Assembly (NCBI GenBank): GCA_017881765.1 | Contig: JADGQN010000048.1 | Coordinates: 1 to 17,598, forward strand | DNA: 17,598 nt | Origin: Syntrophobacterales bacterium | Lineage (GTDB): Bacteria; Desulfobacterota; Syntrophorhabdia; Syntrophorhabdales; WCHB1-27 | Reading direction: 5' to 3' | Shown: positions 6,061-15,162 of the stretch, in pieces | How positions within the stretch are numbered: the stretch's first letter is position 1 | Layout: the number at the start of each line of letters is the position of its first letter | The notes under the pieces: model-generated | Seen by the model: only the letters and a program-made list of their open reading frames with translations | Told to the model about the DNA's origin: nothing | Databases searched by the model: none | Made by a program: the position numbers and the translations under genes

Positions 6061-8265
6061 CTAAAGAATCGATTCCATAGTCAGTGCCGGATGTCCTTTT
6101 TCGGTGATGTAGGCTATCACTTCATCTTCAGTCGTTGCGACGGTCTCATCGGCGATCATGTCGATCAACCCTGGTATGCCCAACTCCTCTCCTCTTTTGA
6201 CAAGACGGTCGTGTAGCTCTTCCTTCAGCCGCTTCGGCATCCAGACCATGCGCGCGAGCCCCCCGTCACCCTTAACGAATTTTCTCTGGGTAATATTATA
6301 CTTGCTGTGGCCCAAGAATCCCGGTGACTGAGCCCCGCCGCCCACCGAGCCTGCAAGGGTGGTAAACTTCATACCGCACGGGGTCATACCCGTATAGTCA
6401 CGGTCAACGGTCATCAGGCCGTTAGCCATAGGGAGCACTGCCGCGATACATTCGCAGCAGCCGCAGGTGGTCATCGGGTCTACCATCAGGCTGTAGAGAC
6501 TCACGTTCGTGACCTTCTGCCTCGACGCCTTGATAACAAAATCGTTACAGCCTTTGAACTGACCGTACCGCTCATCCAGCATCTCGCCCTTCTGAATAGG
6601 CTGGTTTGGCCCTTCTGGGTTGATCTCAAAGGCGGCGCGGCAGTCGAGCCAGTTATAGGCGCCACAGAGCCCTGTCCGCTCCGGGGCCACAACACAGACG
6701 TGGCTCGGTGCGAATGACTGGCAGAGCGTACATGAATAGAAGGTGTCCACCGTTTCATCCGTCATATTCTCAACCCTCGCGTCCCGGTGGTTATATGATG
6801 CCCTGGCCTGCTCCAGGACCTCGCGTACCTTGGCTTCTTCCGTATAAATCTTGACCTGGACCTTGTCGAAAATTGCGCCGAAGTCCTGGTGGTACTTGGC
6901 GTGGATGATCTTGCCTATGTGCTCCAGCTTGAATCCTTTCTCTACCGCCTGTTTGGAGACCCGGATCCAGGCTATGTCCCGCTGGCCGATGTGCATGATG
7001 CCCTGCGCCTGGTTGATCAGGTGGTGGTTCTGCCGCTCGAGGATCGGCTCGAAGTCTTCCTGGAAGTTGCGGCCGGCGACCTCAGCCAGCATGGCAAAGT
7101 GAAGCCTGGTGCCTGCCTTCACATCGCCGACGTCAGGCCCGACGACCTCTACTTTCCCGTCTTCCACCTCTTCCATCCGCTTGGTGGTCGTCCACTCGAC
7201 GGCAACCGTTTTACCGCCACCCATCTCAAGGTAGATGTCCTCGCCTCTCACGCGTTCACCCTCGAACGCCGGTCCGTAGGAGACGGGTACAGGCACCTTC
7301 GCGACCTGGACCTTTAGGCCCCTCACTTCCACTGCCTTCTGCACGATGTGGTCGTGCGGGATGTTCGAGACAACGTGTTCGTAGGTACAGATGCCCGTGG
7401 GCAGCACTTCCGGGATCGGCGTGTCTGCGATCGTGGGGAAGCCCCAGTTGATGCAGCCCGCTGCATTGGCATACCACTCGTCGGTGACCTCGCCCAGTGC
7501 CATGACAAAGGCATACGTCCTGTCCTTGTTATAAATCAGGTTCCTTCTGAAGTCGCCCGGCTTGACGCCGCCAAAGGCCATGGCAACGCGGCACGCGAAG
7601 CCTATGGCGAAGACCGCCTGATAGATGTCAGGGCCGAAGGAGACAAGCCTCGTGGGCCAGCCGACCTGTACGCCGGCCTCCGCGAGCTGTTCCGAAAACC
7701 GCTTCCCGCCATTTTCGCCGCACATGAAGACATAGAGATTCTTCTCCTGCAGCTCCAGGGCGATCTTTGCCGCCGTCTGTGCATCAGGCGCTGCGCCCAC
7801 GATGGCTGCAAACCCCGGGGCGGTCCCATCCACGAACTCGACGCCCCTCTTTCTGAAGATAAGGTCGCTGGCTGCACCCAGCCAGATGGTCTTGTCCGTC
7901 TGGTCCTCTCCCGTGGCGTAACAGTCGGGGTTTTCGAGGTACCGCATTGCTTCGTACAGTTCTTCCACAAAGAACGTGGCCATCCCGGCGTCCAACGTCG
8001 GGGCCAGGTACGGCAGATGTGTTTTCTCCCGCACGGGCGGCGGGATCAGTCTGCGGCACAGATTCAAAATTTGATCGAAATCCTGTAGCTTGGAGACCCC
8101 GATGCCGGTCATCGCATAGATGATCGGGAGGTAGTAGGCAGTGTTGGGGAAGCCTACCTCCTGGTCGGGCCCGTACTTTTCGAGCACCTCTTTATATTTT
8201 GCGTCCACCTTATCGAAAATCTTATGTGCGCCTCTGATGGCTGCCGATGCTATTATCTTTGACAT
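6061..8265 (-). CDS. acsB: Acetyl-CoA synthase, CODH/ACS subunit (AcsB)
   Basis: AcsB condenses CO, the methyl group from the corrinoid protein and CoA into acetyl-CoA, or cleaves acetyl-CoA in the reverse direction. The 734-aa protein has the bacterial three-domain length. All six A-cluster cysteines are visible: C512, C515, C524 and C534 for the 4Fe-4S cube, and C601-Gly-C603 for the distal nickel (PMTTCGC). Each is offset by +6 from the Moorella positions as I remember them (506, 509, 518, 528, 595, 597). The N-terminal domain, needed for contact with AcsA and the CO tunnel, is complete. GAGGAGG lies 6 nt before the ATG, 15 nt after acsA. Immediately downstream is the cobalamin riboswitch. 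Confidence 0.98.
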   Translation of the reverse strand: MSKIIASAAIRGAHKIFDKVDAKYKEVLEKYGPDQEVGFPNTAYYLPIIYAMTGIGVSKLQDFDQILNLCRRLIPPPVREKTHLPYLAPTLDAGMATFFVEELYEAMRYLENPDCYATGEDQTDKTIWLGAASDLIFRKRGVEFVDGTAPGFAAIVGAAPDAQTAAKIALELQEKNLYVFMCGENGGKRFSEQLAEAGVQVGWPTRLVSFGPDIYQAVFAIGFACRVAMAFGGVKPGDFRRNLIYNKDRTYAFVMALGEVTDEWYANAAGCINWGFPTIADTPIPEVLPTGICTYEHVVSNIPHDHIVQKAVEVRGLKVQVAKVPVPVSYGPAFEGERVRGEDIYLEMGGGKTVAVEWTTTKRMEEVEDGKVEVVGPDVGDVKAGTRLHFAMLAEVAGRNFQEDFEPILERQNHHLINQAQGIMHIGQRDIAWIRVSKQAVEKGFKLEHIGKIIHAKYHQDFGAIFDKVQVKIYTEEAKVREVLEQARASYNHRDARVENMTDETVDTFYSCTLCQSFAPSHVCVVAPERTGLCGAYNWLDCRAAFEINPEGPNQPIQKGEMLDERYGQFKGCNDFVIKASRQKVTNVSLYSLMVDPMTTCGCCECIAAVLPMANGLMTVDRDYTGMTPCGMKFTTLAGSVGGGAQSPGFLGHSKYNITQRKFVKGDGGLARMVWMPKRLKEELHDRLVKRGEELGIPGLIDMIADETVATTEDEVIAYITEKGHPALTMESIL

Positions 8266-8280
8266 ACGCTGCCTCCTCGC

Positions 8281-10242
8281 TTAGTCTAGGGCCCTTCTCA
8301 TAGCCATATCGTACAAAACTCTTTCTCTGGCCTTGTCGAGACCCAAGGCCTTCCTCTTCTTATCGATGTGCGCGATCATCATGCCTGCCGCCTTGATAGG
8401 GTCAGGCTCGTACGCCCACATGCCCTTGTATAGCTCTTCGTGTTCTTCGAACAAGTGCTTCGTGACTTTCTCGCTGCCCAGGGTGGGCCATGTCGTGCCA
8501 AAGACCGTGTAAACACCGGAGGCCACAAAGTACTGGCCGATGGCGAGCGCCTTCTCGCTCATCCACTCGGGCGCTGCCCCTGCCGCAGGGAGATCGCTGA
8601 TGTCATCGCCCAGGCCGCCCTCTTTCACCAACGCTGTGGCGGCAATGAGGATTCTCGAGTTGTCCACACATGCACCCATATGGAGCACCGGCGGGATACC
8701 GACTGCCTCGCAGACCTCCGCCAGCCCTGAGCCCGCATAGAGCCGTGCCGCCTCGGGTGTGAGGAGCCCTGCCTTGCCGCATGCCATGGCCGCGCAGCCC
8801 GTGGTGAGCACGATCACATCGTTCTTGATCAGCTCTTTTACCATGGCGATGTGGGCCGAATCGTGGACGGTCCGCACGTTGTTGCATCCGACCACGCCGG
8901 CAACGCCCCTGATCCTGCCATTGATGATGTTGTCATTGAGTGGCTTGTAGCTTGCCCGGAAGAGCCCGCCGAGCAGATAGTTTATCGTTTCATGACTGAA
9001 GCCGACCACCGCATCCTGCGTCTCAGCAGGGATGTAAACGGCGTGGCGCCGGTTCGGGTAATTCTCTATTGCCATCCTGAGGATCTTCTTTGCGGTGTCG
9101 AGGCCGTTTTCAGGGTGGAACTCGATGTGGATTGCTCCTTCGATCTTAGCCCTGTCGGAGGTGGTCACGAGCTTGGTGTGGTAGCACTCGGACACGTCCT
9201 GGAGGCCCTGCATTTGACACTGCACGTCGACCGTCATCAACTCTACGGCGCCGGTCACCAGTGCCAATTCCTGCTGCAGGAAGTTTCCGGCGCAGGGAAT
9301 GCCGTGGCGCATGAGCACTTCATTGGCTGAACAGCACATACCGGTCAGATTGATGCCCTTCGCGCCTACTTTTTCGGCAAGTGCCTTCATCTCCGGATCA
9401 TGGGTCGCTGTGACAAGGAGTTCAGGCAAGAACGGCTCATGGCCGTGGACCACGATGTTCACCTGGTCTTCCTTGAAGACACCCGTGTTGAACGTCCCAA
9501 GGATGGGCACGGGCGTGCCGAACATGATGTCCTGCAGATCGGTCGAGATCATGGAGCCTCCCCAGCCGTCAGCCAGGGCCGTGCGCGTTGCCTGCAGCAT
9601 GAGGTGCTTGTAGTCCTGGTCCACGCCCATGTGGGTCCTGTGCATCATCTCCACGACTTCCCGGTCGATGCCCCTCGGGACGACCCCGAGCTTTCTCCAG
9701 ATCTCCTGCCTTTTCAGCGGCGCCTTCTTGATATATACGAGCTCTCCGTCTTGTTTCCCGAACTGTTCGAGCGCCTTCTTACCGACGTCGATTGCTATTT
9801 CCCTGGACTCTCTGCCCTCGGTCTCGATGCCATAGTCGAGTGCCACTTCAAGGAGCTTCACCTCGTCTTTGATGGCGAAGCCCTGGGCCTCATCCTGTGC
9901 CGTCTTCAGGAAGGTCTCTGCAACCTCTCGAGCGTGGTCCGAGTGGGAGGCGGTTCCTGCAGCGATCTTTCGTGCGAAGTTCCTCGCGACGATCGTCTCA
10001 ATGGTCGCGCCGCAAACCCCGGCCCGATCCTTCTCCTCGCCCGCCTTCTTGGGCCTGGGAAGCCTGCATGGTCCCATGCCACAGATCTTACAGCAGCTTT
10101 CCTCCACGCCTATCGGGCAGGGCTTCAGCTCGTCAGCCCTGAAAAAGACCGTGCTTACGTTCTCTTTCTGGGCCTTCTCTATAAGGGTAATTGCTGCGTT
10201 GTCGATACTTCTGATTTTCTCTTTACCTTTTTCGTCTGCCAT
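8281..10242 (-). CDS. acsA: Carbon monoxide dehydrogenase catalytic subunit of CODH/ACS (AcsA)
   Basis: AcsA interconverts CO2 and CO at a Ni-Fe-S C-cluster and passes CO to AcsB through a tunnel. The 653-aa product carries D-cluster cysteines C42 and C50 and B-cluster cysteines C51, C54, C59 and C77 near the N-terminus. Motifs carrying C-cluster ligands and proton-path residues follow in order: HGHEPFLPELL, TGMCCSANE, NNVRTVHDSAH, TTGCAAMACGKAG and HMGACVDNSR. Neighbouring acsB and cooC identify it as the ACS-linked form rather than a stand-alone CooS. The ribosome binding site (AGGGGG) overlaps the acsD stop, with an 8-nt gap between the genes, which suggests coupled translation. Confidence 0.98.
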   Translation of the reverse strand: MADEKGKEKIRSIDNAAITLIEKAQKENVSTVFFRADELKPCPIGVEESCCKICGMGPCRLPRPKKAGEEKDRAGVCGATIETIVARNFARKIAAGTASHSDHAREVAETFLKTAQDEAQGFAIKDEVKLLEVALDYGIETEGRESREIAIDVGKKALEQFGKQDGELVYIKKAPLKRQEIWRKLGVVPRGIDREVVEMMHRTHMGVDQDYKHLMLQATRTALADGWGGSMISTDLQDIMFGTPVPILGTFNTGVFKEDQVNIVVHGHEPFLPELLVTATHDPEMKALAEKVGAKGINLTGMCCSANEVLMRHGIPCAGNFLQQELALVTGAVELMTVDVQCQMQGLQDVSECYHTKLVTTSDRAKIEGAIHIEFHPENGLDTAKKILRMAIENYPNRRHAVYIPAETQDAVVGFSHETINYLLGGLFRASYKPLNDNIINGRIRGVAGVVGCNNVRTVHDSAHIAMVKELIKNDVIVLTTGCAAMACGKAGLLTPEAARLYAGSGLAEVCEAVGIPPVLHMGACVDNSRILIAATALVKEGGLGDDISDLPAAGAAPEWMSEKALAIGQYFVASGVYTVFGTTWPTLGSEKVTKHLFEEHEELYKGMWAYEPDPIKAAGMMIAHIDKKRKALGLDKARERVLYDMAMRRALD

Positions 10243-10250
10243 AAATCCCC

Positions 10251-11195
10251 CTAATTTGTCAGCTCTTTAATCATGTCCCGCACCAAGGTGATAGCATCGG
10301 GATGTCTCATGATCAGAATATCCGCACCCGCAACCAAAAGCGACATTGCCGTGACCGCTTCCATGAGGATCGACCGTTTTTTCTCGTCACCCAGCTTTGG
10401 GTTATCTTCTTTCTTGACCTTCGTCTCTTTTGTCTTCCAGACTTCGTGCGCCATATTGCATACGAGCGGGTACTGGAGTTTCACGTCTTCCTGGGTCAGA
10501 GCTGCCATGCGATCCCGCTCCATGACCGAGTACGAATATTCGAGGCCATAGCCCAAGCCGCCGGTCGTAGGGTCTATCAGCATCCGGTCGTCGGGCATGC
10601 CGAGGTTGCCGAGCAGAATGTTGAGCTGCTTTGCCAGATTGACGTCAATCGGCGTCGATGCCATAACGACCTGATTGTACCCGATGGCCATCGCCCCGAT
10701 CTGCTTGTAGTTCTTCTCGACCAACGGGCCTATCGCGACGTTCTTGCCTTCGCAGAGCTCCGCAACTCTACGCAGCAGGGCTGCATCCTTCTCGTCATTC
10801 ACGCATCCCCAGACGAGCAGGGGCACGGTGATCGCGTCCGCAACGCTCTTAACCGTGGCCACCACCTGTTCCACGTCCCGGTTCATGCCGTTGGGGTCGG
10901 CGCTCTTCAGGAGGAGTGCGATCAGTTCCGCACCGTAGGTGTCCTGCGATTTTTTCGCCCAGGCCACCGGGTCGTTGATAACATCTTTATACGGCTCAAT
11001 AGCCCACTCCTGCCACTCTTCAGGCGGGTAGTCCCATACCTCAAAGGCTACTCTCGGAGGATTCGGCATTGCACCCTCGAAGAGGTGGAAGGGATAGCAG
11101 CTTTCTCCCCCTACCTTGATTGCGTGTGATCCTGAGCCGATTGAGACTTCCTTTATCTTGCCAGTGTAGTTGATCTTGGGAATCTGAAAAGCCAT
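10251..11195 (-). CDS. acsD: Corrinoid iron-sulfur protein small subunit (AcsD)
   Basis: AcsD pairs with AcsC and helps bind the corrinoid during methyl transfer. The 314-aa sequence begins with the family pattern of a short strand region (IKEVSIGSG, KVGGESCYPFHLFEG) followed by a TIM barrel. Family segments include WGCVNDEKDAALL, ATPIDVNLAKQLN and DPTTGGLGYGLEYSYSVMERDR. It has no 4Fe-4S motif, as expected of the small subunit. AAAGGGGG lies 7 nt before the ATG. Unlike the adjacent acsC-acsD pair of Moorella, here acsA, acsB and a riboswitch lie between acsD and acsC. Confidence 0.96.
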   Translation of the reverse strand: MAFQIPKINYTGKIKEVSIGSGSHAIKVGGESCYPFHLFEGAMPNPPRVAFEVWDYPPEEWQEWAIEPYKDVINDPVAWAKKSQDTYGAELIALLLKSADPNGMNRDVEQVVATVKSVADAITVPLLVWGCVNDEKDAALLRRVAELCEGKNVAIGPLVEKNYKQIGAMAIGYNQVVMASTPIDVNLAKQLNILLGNLGMPDDRMLIDPTTGGLGYGLEYSYSVMERDRMAALTQEDVKLQYPLVCNMAHEVWKTKETKVKKEDNPKLGDEKKRSILMEAVTAMSLLVAGADILIMRHPDAITLVRDMIKELTN

Positions 11196-11210
11196 TGAAA
11201 TACCCCCTTT

Positions 11211-11426
11211 CTACGCCTCTTGTTTTCTCTTTTCACTACCGAACCAGTCCTTGCTGTACCAGTAACGGAGCGCCGTCTTCAGATAGTTGAGCCGATCCTC
11301 CGGCGATCCCAGCTTCGCCTCCCAGTCATTCTTTGCGTCTGGCTTGCCTTCCTCGTACGTCGGCCCGAGCACCTTAACCTTCTTGCCGTCAAATGATTCC
11401 TTTTCTTCATACACGTACTCGCCCAT
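11211..11426 (-). CDS. Small hypothetical protein in the acs operon
   Basis: This 71-aa reading frame has a strong AAGGAGGG ribosome binding site 3-4 nt before its ATG and ends 15 nt before acsD, so it is very likely a real gene. The product is hydrophilic and charged, with no cysteine, signal peptide or membrane segment. The N-terminal half is acidic (EYVYEEKESFDGKKVKVLGP). The C-terminal half is probably helical and rich in aromatics (LKTALRYWYSKDWFGS). I do not recognise a family. Its position, the first gene after a ~100-nt gap and directly before acsD-acsA-acsB, suggests a role in CODH/ACS or corrinoid protein assembly; that is only context. Confidence 0.75.
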   Translation of the reverse strand: MGEYVYEEKESFDGKKVKVLGPTYEEGKPDAKNDWEAKLGSPEDRLNYLKTALRYWYSKDWFGSEKRKQEA

Positions 11427-11526
11427 GCTCCCTCCTTATGGAATCAAAGCTACTCTTGGTTGAAGTAATGTAAATGTAATGCTTTTTGAAACGCGAAACC
11501 CACCCTGTATCTCCTCAATGCCGCGC

Positions 11527-12414
11527 TCACGCGATGTTAGCCACTACCTTTGCCGCTTTCAGCGTATTGAGCATCAGCATCGTAATCGTCATGGGGCCAA
11601 CCCCACCCGGTACCGGGGTTATGGCAGCAGCCTTCTCTTTGACGCCCTCGAAATCGACATCGCCTACGAGCTTTGCCTTACCTTCCGGGGTCATGCCTAT
11701 CCGGTTGACGCCGACATCGATGATGACAACACCCTCCTTGACCATGTCGGCCGTAATAGCCTTGGGACGACCCGCCGCCACGATCAGAATGTCAGCCCTC
11801 TTAGTGTGAAATGCCATATCTTTCGTCGCTGTGTGGCAGACTGTTACTGTGGAGTTTGCACCCTTTGCCTTCTGAAGCATCATGTTGGCGATCGGTTTTC
11901 CGACGATGTTGCTCCTCCCTACGACGACCACTTCCGCACCGTCCGTCTTGATTCCACTCCGGACCAGCAGTTGCTGTATCCCGTACGGAGTGCAAGGATA
12001 GAAGTTTGCCTCGCCGATAACCAGCTTACCCACGTTCACCGGATGGAACGCATCAACGTCTTTGTTGGGATCTATCGCATAGAGCACCTTGGTCTCGTTG
12101 ATGTGTTTCGGCAAAGGCAACTGGACCAGGATGCCGTGAATCTTCGGGTCCTTGTTATACTTGTCGATCAAGGCAAGGAGTGCCTCTTCCGCCAGATTCT
12201 CCGGCTGGTCGTCCTGGATGGAGAAGAATCCCAGCTCTTTTGCGGTCTTACCCTTTGCCGTGACGTAGCTTACCGATGCCGCGTTCTGGCCGACCAGAAT
12301 CGTAACGAGCCCGGGGACAACACCCGATTTCTCCTTGAGAACAGCCGTTTCCTGCTTTATTTCCTCCCTTATCTCTGCTGCTACCTGCGTTCCGCTTATG
12401 ATCTTTGCTGCCAT
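11527..12414 (-). CDS. folD: Bifunctional methylene-THF dehydrogenase / methenyl-THF cyclohydrolase (FolD)
   Basis: FolD interconverts formyl-, methenyl- and methylene-THF with NAD(P), joining the Fhs step to the methyl-THF steps of the pathway. The 295-aa protein shows the catalytic YVTAKGKTAKELG motif (conserved Tyr and Lys) near residue 50, QLPLPKHI near 98, the Rossmann segment GRSNIVGKPIANMML near 165, and the C-terminal signature TPVPGGVGPMTI. I chose the ATG at 12414 because it aligns with the family N-terminus (MAAKIISG) and has AAAGGAG 8 nt upstream, overlapping the cooC stop. A longer in-frame start at 12435 would overlap cooC without such a site. Confidence 0.97.
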   Translation of the reverse strand: MAAKIISGTQVAAEIREEIKQETAVLKEKSGVVPGLVTILVGQNAASVSYVTAKGKTAKELGFFSIQDDQPENLAEEALLALIDKYNKDPKIHGILVQLPLPKHINETKVLYAIDPNKDVDAFHPVNVGKLVIGEANFYPCTPYGIQQLLVRSGIKTDGAEVVVVGRSNIVGKPIANMMLQKAKGANSTVTVCHTATKDMAFHTKRADILIVAAGRPKAITADMVKEGVVIIDVGVNRIGMTPEGKAKLVGDVDFEGVKEKAAAITPVPGGVGPMTITMLMLNTLKAAKVVANIA

Positions 12415-12419
12415 GGTCT

Positions 12420-13178
12420 TTACTCCTTTCCCCATAAAGTTTTCTCGAACAAACTGTATGCATCCTGCAAGGCTACTGACTTCTTGTCCAGGGAGAAGAC
12501 CGTGTAGCCCCTTATATCTCCCTCAACGATTGTATCGTCGTAACGGATGACACCGGCCACATCTATTCCCTTCTCGTCTGCCAGCTGGGCCAATCCGAAC
12601 CTTTCCTTATCCTGAAACCGGTTGATGACAGCGTGCGTACGAGCGATGTTCAGATTGAGTTCACTCACCAGCTCCAGGATCCTTTTGGCAGTCAAAAGGC
12701 CTCGGGCCGAAGCATCGGAAATCACATAAAGATGGTCCACGTCAGTGGTCACGAGCCTGCTCATGTGCTCCATTCCGGCCTCATTGTCGACCACGACGTA
12801 CGCGTAGTTATCTTTCAGAAGGTCTATATGTTTTTTTGCGAGGCTGTTTGCAGCGCAATAGCAGCCCGTGCCCTCCGGCCTTCCCATCACCAGGAGGTCA
12901 AATCCCTTATTCTCTATGATCGCCTCATGTATCTTCATCTCCATCCAGGTATCTTTGTCCATCCCCGCCGGGACCTCTTTCTTCAGCAGTTCCCTCGCAT
13001 CACCAATGGTGATATGGACCTCCGTCCCCAGGATCTCGTTAAGGTTGGAGTTGGGGTCAGCATCAACGGCAAGTATTGGGGCTTCCTTAGCCTCCTGAAC
13101 AAGGTACCTGACGAGCATGCCGCTTATCGTGGTCTTGCCCACGCCTCCCTTTCCGGCGAACGCGCACACTTTAGGCAT
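12420..13178 (-). CDS. cooC: CODH nickel-insertion ATPase (CooC-type, MinD/ParA fold)
   Basis: CooC-family ATPases help load nickel into the C-cluster of CODH (AcsA) or into ACS. The 252-aa product begins with the deviant Walker A loop AGKGGVGKTT (residues 8-17), has DADPNSN at 39-45, and the CxC pair C106-x-C108 (GTGCYCAAN) that binds metal at the dimer interface in CooC. The ATG at 13178 overlaps the acsV stop by 8 nt and has AAAGGAG 10 nt upstream; a TTG nine bases earlier is too close to that site to be the start. The C-terminus ends at 12420, only 5 nt before folD. It may equally be the ACS-specific variant sometimes called AcsF; the sequence alone does not decide. Confidence 0.93.
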   Translation of the reverse strand: MPKVCAFAGKGGVGKTTISGMLVRYLVQEAKEAPILAVDADPNSNLNEILGTEVHITIGDARELLKKEVPAGMDKDTWMEMKIHEAIIENKGFDLLVMGRPEGTGCYCAANSLAKKHIDLLKDNYAYVVVDNEAGMEHMSRLVTTDVDHLYVISDASARGLLTAKRILELVSELNLNIARTHAVINRFQDKERFGLAQLADEKGIDVAGVIRYDDTIVEGDIRGYTVFSLDKKSVALQDAYSLFEKTLWGKE

Positions 13179-15162
13179 CAGCCACAATCTCCTTTCCTGC
13201 CCGTAGTAGCTGATCTATCACGGCGGGAAACGCTTTCTGGTCAGTGTGGGGCAGGAACATTGCCGCAATAAACTCGTCCATGAACCTGGCGCTGTTCGAA
13301 AGCTCGATATTCGTCATGGTTCGCGCTATCCTCTCCGTTTCTCTCAAGAGTTCTTGCGAAAAGGAAAGGAGCCTGGCCCCCAGAAGTGAACCGTTCCCCA
13401 CAAAGATAAATTTTTCAGATGGTCCGTCAGGCAAGAGACCTATCATCTGGGCTTTTTCTACCTCGATGTAGTGGCCGAACCCACCTGCGATCATAATCGT
13501 GTTCACGTCGGCGAAAGAGAGTCCGACGCTGTCGAGCAGCACCTTGCAGCCCGCGTAAATGGCGGCCTTGGCCCGGATGAGGTTGTCGAGATCGACCTCG
13601 GTCAGGACGATATCCCGGCCGATCTGCGTATCAGCAGCATAGGCCAGAACATACTCAAAACCGCTTTCTCCCTCCCGCACCCTCTTGGTTGGCAGTTCCC
13701 TGTTGAATTTTCCGTTCTGGCCTATTAAACCCGCCTCAAGGAGCTCAGCGACGATATCGATGAGGCCGGAACCGCAGATACCGGCAGGCTTCGCTCTCCC
13801 GATGGTAAGGATCATGGGCTCGAACGTGGTAGGGTTGATACGTACTTGTTCTATTGCTCCCCTGCCGGCGCGCATGCCGAACTTTATGCCTCCGCCTTCG
13901 AAAGCAGGGCCAGCGGAACATGAGGCACAGGTGAGCCAATCTTTATTGCCCACCACGAGCTCGCCATTGGTTCCTATGTCCATAAAGAGCGTGATGTCAG
14001 ACCTCTGAAAAACTCCGGATCCAAGCACCCCCGCCACAATGTCACCACCCACGTAGGAGGCAACGCACGGAAATATGTAAATGTGCACGTGGTCCCGCAG
14101 ATTCAGGCCAAGATTGATAGCCCTGACCGGGGGGATAAAATTGGCAGTCGGCGTATAGGGCGAAAGCATGATGTAGCGCGGTTCCAGACCAAGCACGAGG
14201 TGGGTCATGGTCGTATTTCCGGCAAAAACGAGGTGGGATACGTGATCGACGCTTACCCCGCTCATATCGAGCAGCTCTTTGATGAGTCCGTTGATCGTGC
14301 TGATGACTACTTCTTGAATCCGCTTCAAACCGCCCGGCTTCTGGGCGTACAAGATCCTTGTGATAACGTCTTCGCCGTAACTGATCTGCGCATTGTAATC
14401 AGAGGCTTCTCCCAGGGTACAGACCTGGGCCCCGCTGTTGGAGTCTTCAATCCGCCGGTAAACATTACAGTTAGCCAGATCAAGAAGCTGCCCGCAAACC
14501 GTGGTCGTCCCGATGTCTATAACTATGGAATAATTCTTGTCCTCCGCATTGCCTGGCTCCACGTTAATAAGCTTGAGCCCCCTGCGTGTCGCAACAAGAG
14601 TGAGCGTCACCTTCCAGTCTGCTTCCCGCAGGACTCTGGCCAGCTTTGTCAGCACTCTAAAATCGACGGAAACGTCGTCAATTTCGTGCTTTTTCCTCAG
14701 CTCCCTCACCAGGCGGCCGAGATCGTTAATGTTATCCTCGGCCGACGGTGGCTCCAGCTCCACATATTTCTTGAAGACTGCCGGATCGACTTCCCAGCCC
14801 TCTACAAGTTGGTCCAGGTCTGTCGCGGAGAGCACGTGGGAGGCTTCCCTTTTCCGCTTAAGCGCAGCACGATCGACCTGTGACTCAAAGGGTATCTCGA
14901 TGACCAAATCCTCGAGTGCGCTGGTCATGCAGGCAAGTCTTGTCCCACCTTCATACTCCCACTGTGGAATCTTTGGATGAGGAGCGGAACGGACAGTTCC
15001 CTCCAACACTTTTATCCGGCACTTGCCGCAGGCGCCGTTTCCGCCACAGCTCGCATTGACATGGATCCCGGATTTCATGGCGAGTTCGAGGAGGCTTTCC
15101 CCTTCTTCGGCCAAGAAGACCCTGTCACTCGGAAGAAATTTAACCCTATACGGGCCAGCCAT
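13171..15162 (-). CDS. acsV: Corrinoid activation / regeneration protein (AcsV, RACo-type ferredoxin-ASKHA ATPase)
   Basis: AcsV (RACo) reduces inactive Co(II) of the corrinoid protein back to Co(I) at the cost of ATP. The 663-aa protein has an N-terminal plant-type 2Fe-2S domain with ligands C39, C45, C48 and C78 (CGGNGACGKC, then LAC). A linker and middle domain (about 100-205) follow. From about 215 there is an ASKHA ATPase-like region with VIDIGTTT, FAGNTTMTHL, VGGDIVAG, FMDIGTNGE and AGGFGHYIEVEKA. It is the first gene after the divergent promoter region. The start at 15162 is fixed because the upstream in-frame codons contain no other start before a stop. The ribosome binding site is poor, so translation of this catalytic activator may be low compared with the structural subunits. 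Confidence 0.95.
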   Translation of the reverse strand: MAGPYRVKFLPSDRVFLAEEGESLLELAMKSGIHVNASCGGNGACGKCRIKVLEGTVRSAPHPKIPQWEYEGGTRLACMTSALEDLVIEIPFESQVDRAALKRKREASHVLSATDLDQLVEGWEVDPAVFKKYVELEPPSAEDNINDLGRLVRELRKKHEIDDVSVDFRVLTKLARVLREADWKVTLTLVATRRGLKLINVEPGNAEDKNYSIVIDIGTTTVCGQLLDLANCNVYRRIEDSNSGAQVCTLGEASDYNAQISYGEDVITRILYAQKPGGLKRIQEVVISTINGLIKELLDMSGVSVDHVSHLVFAGNTTMTHLVLGLEPRYIMLSPYTPTANFIPPVRAINLGLNLRDHVHIYIFPCVASYVGGDIVAGVLGSGVFQRSDITLFMDIGTNGELVVGNKDWLTCASCSAGPAFEGGGIKFGMRAGRGAIEQVRINPTTFEPMILTIGRAKPAGICGSGLIDIVAELLEAGLIGQNGKFNRELPTKRVREGESGFEYVLAYAADTQIGRDIVLTEVDLDNLIRAKAAIYAGCKVLLDSVGLSFADVNTIMIAGGFGHYIEVEKAQMIGLLPDGPSEKFIFVGNGSLLGARLLSFSQELLRETERIARTMTNIELSNSARFMDEFIAAMFLPHTDQKAFPAVIDQLLRAGKEIVADA

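Noticed and set aside
7348..8088. Plus-strand reading frame of about 246 codons
   Set aside because: It is antisense to acsB, whose A-cluster and N-terminal domain are intact; a long shadow frame in GC-rich DNA.
9400..10254. Plus-strand reading frame of about 284 codons
   Set aside because: It is antisense to acsA over its B/D-cluster region; no motifs of its own.
11427..11526. Promoter or terminator between folD and the 71-aa gene
   Set aside because: The AT-rich stretch has a short repeated AATGTA word but no convincing -35/-10 pair and no hairpin with a U-run; only a strong ribosome binding site is supported.
11479..12507. Plus-strand reading frame of about 342 codons
   Set aside because: It runs antisense through folD and into cooC, both fully supported by family motifs and SD sites.
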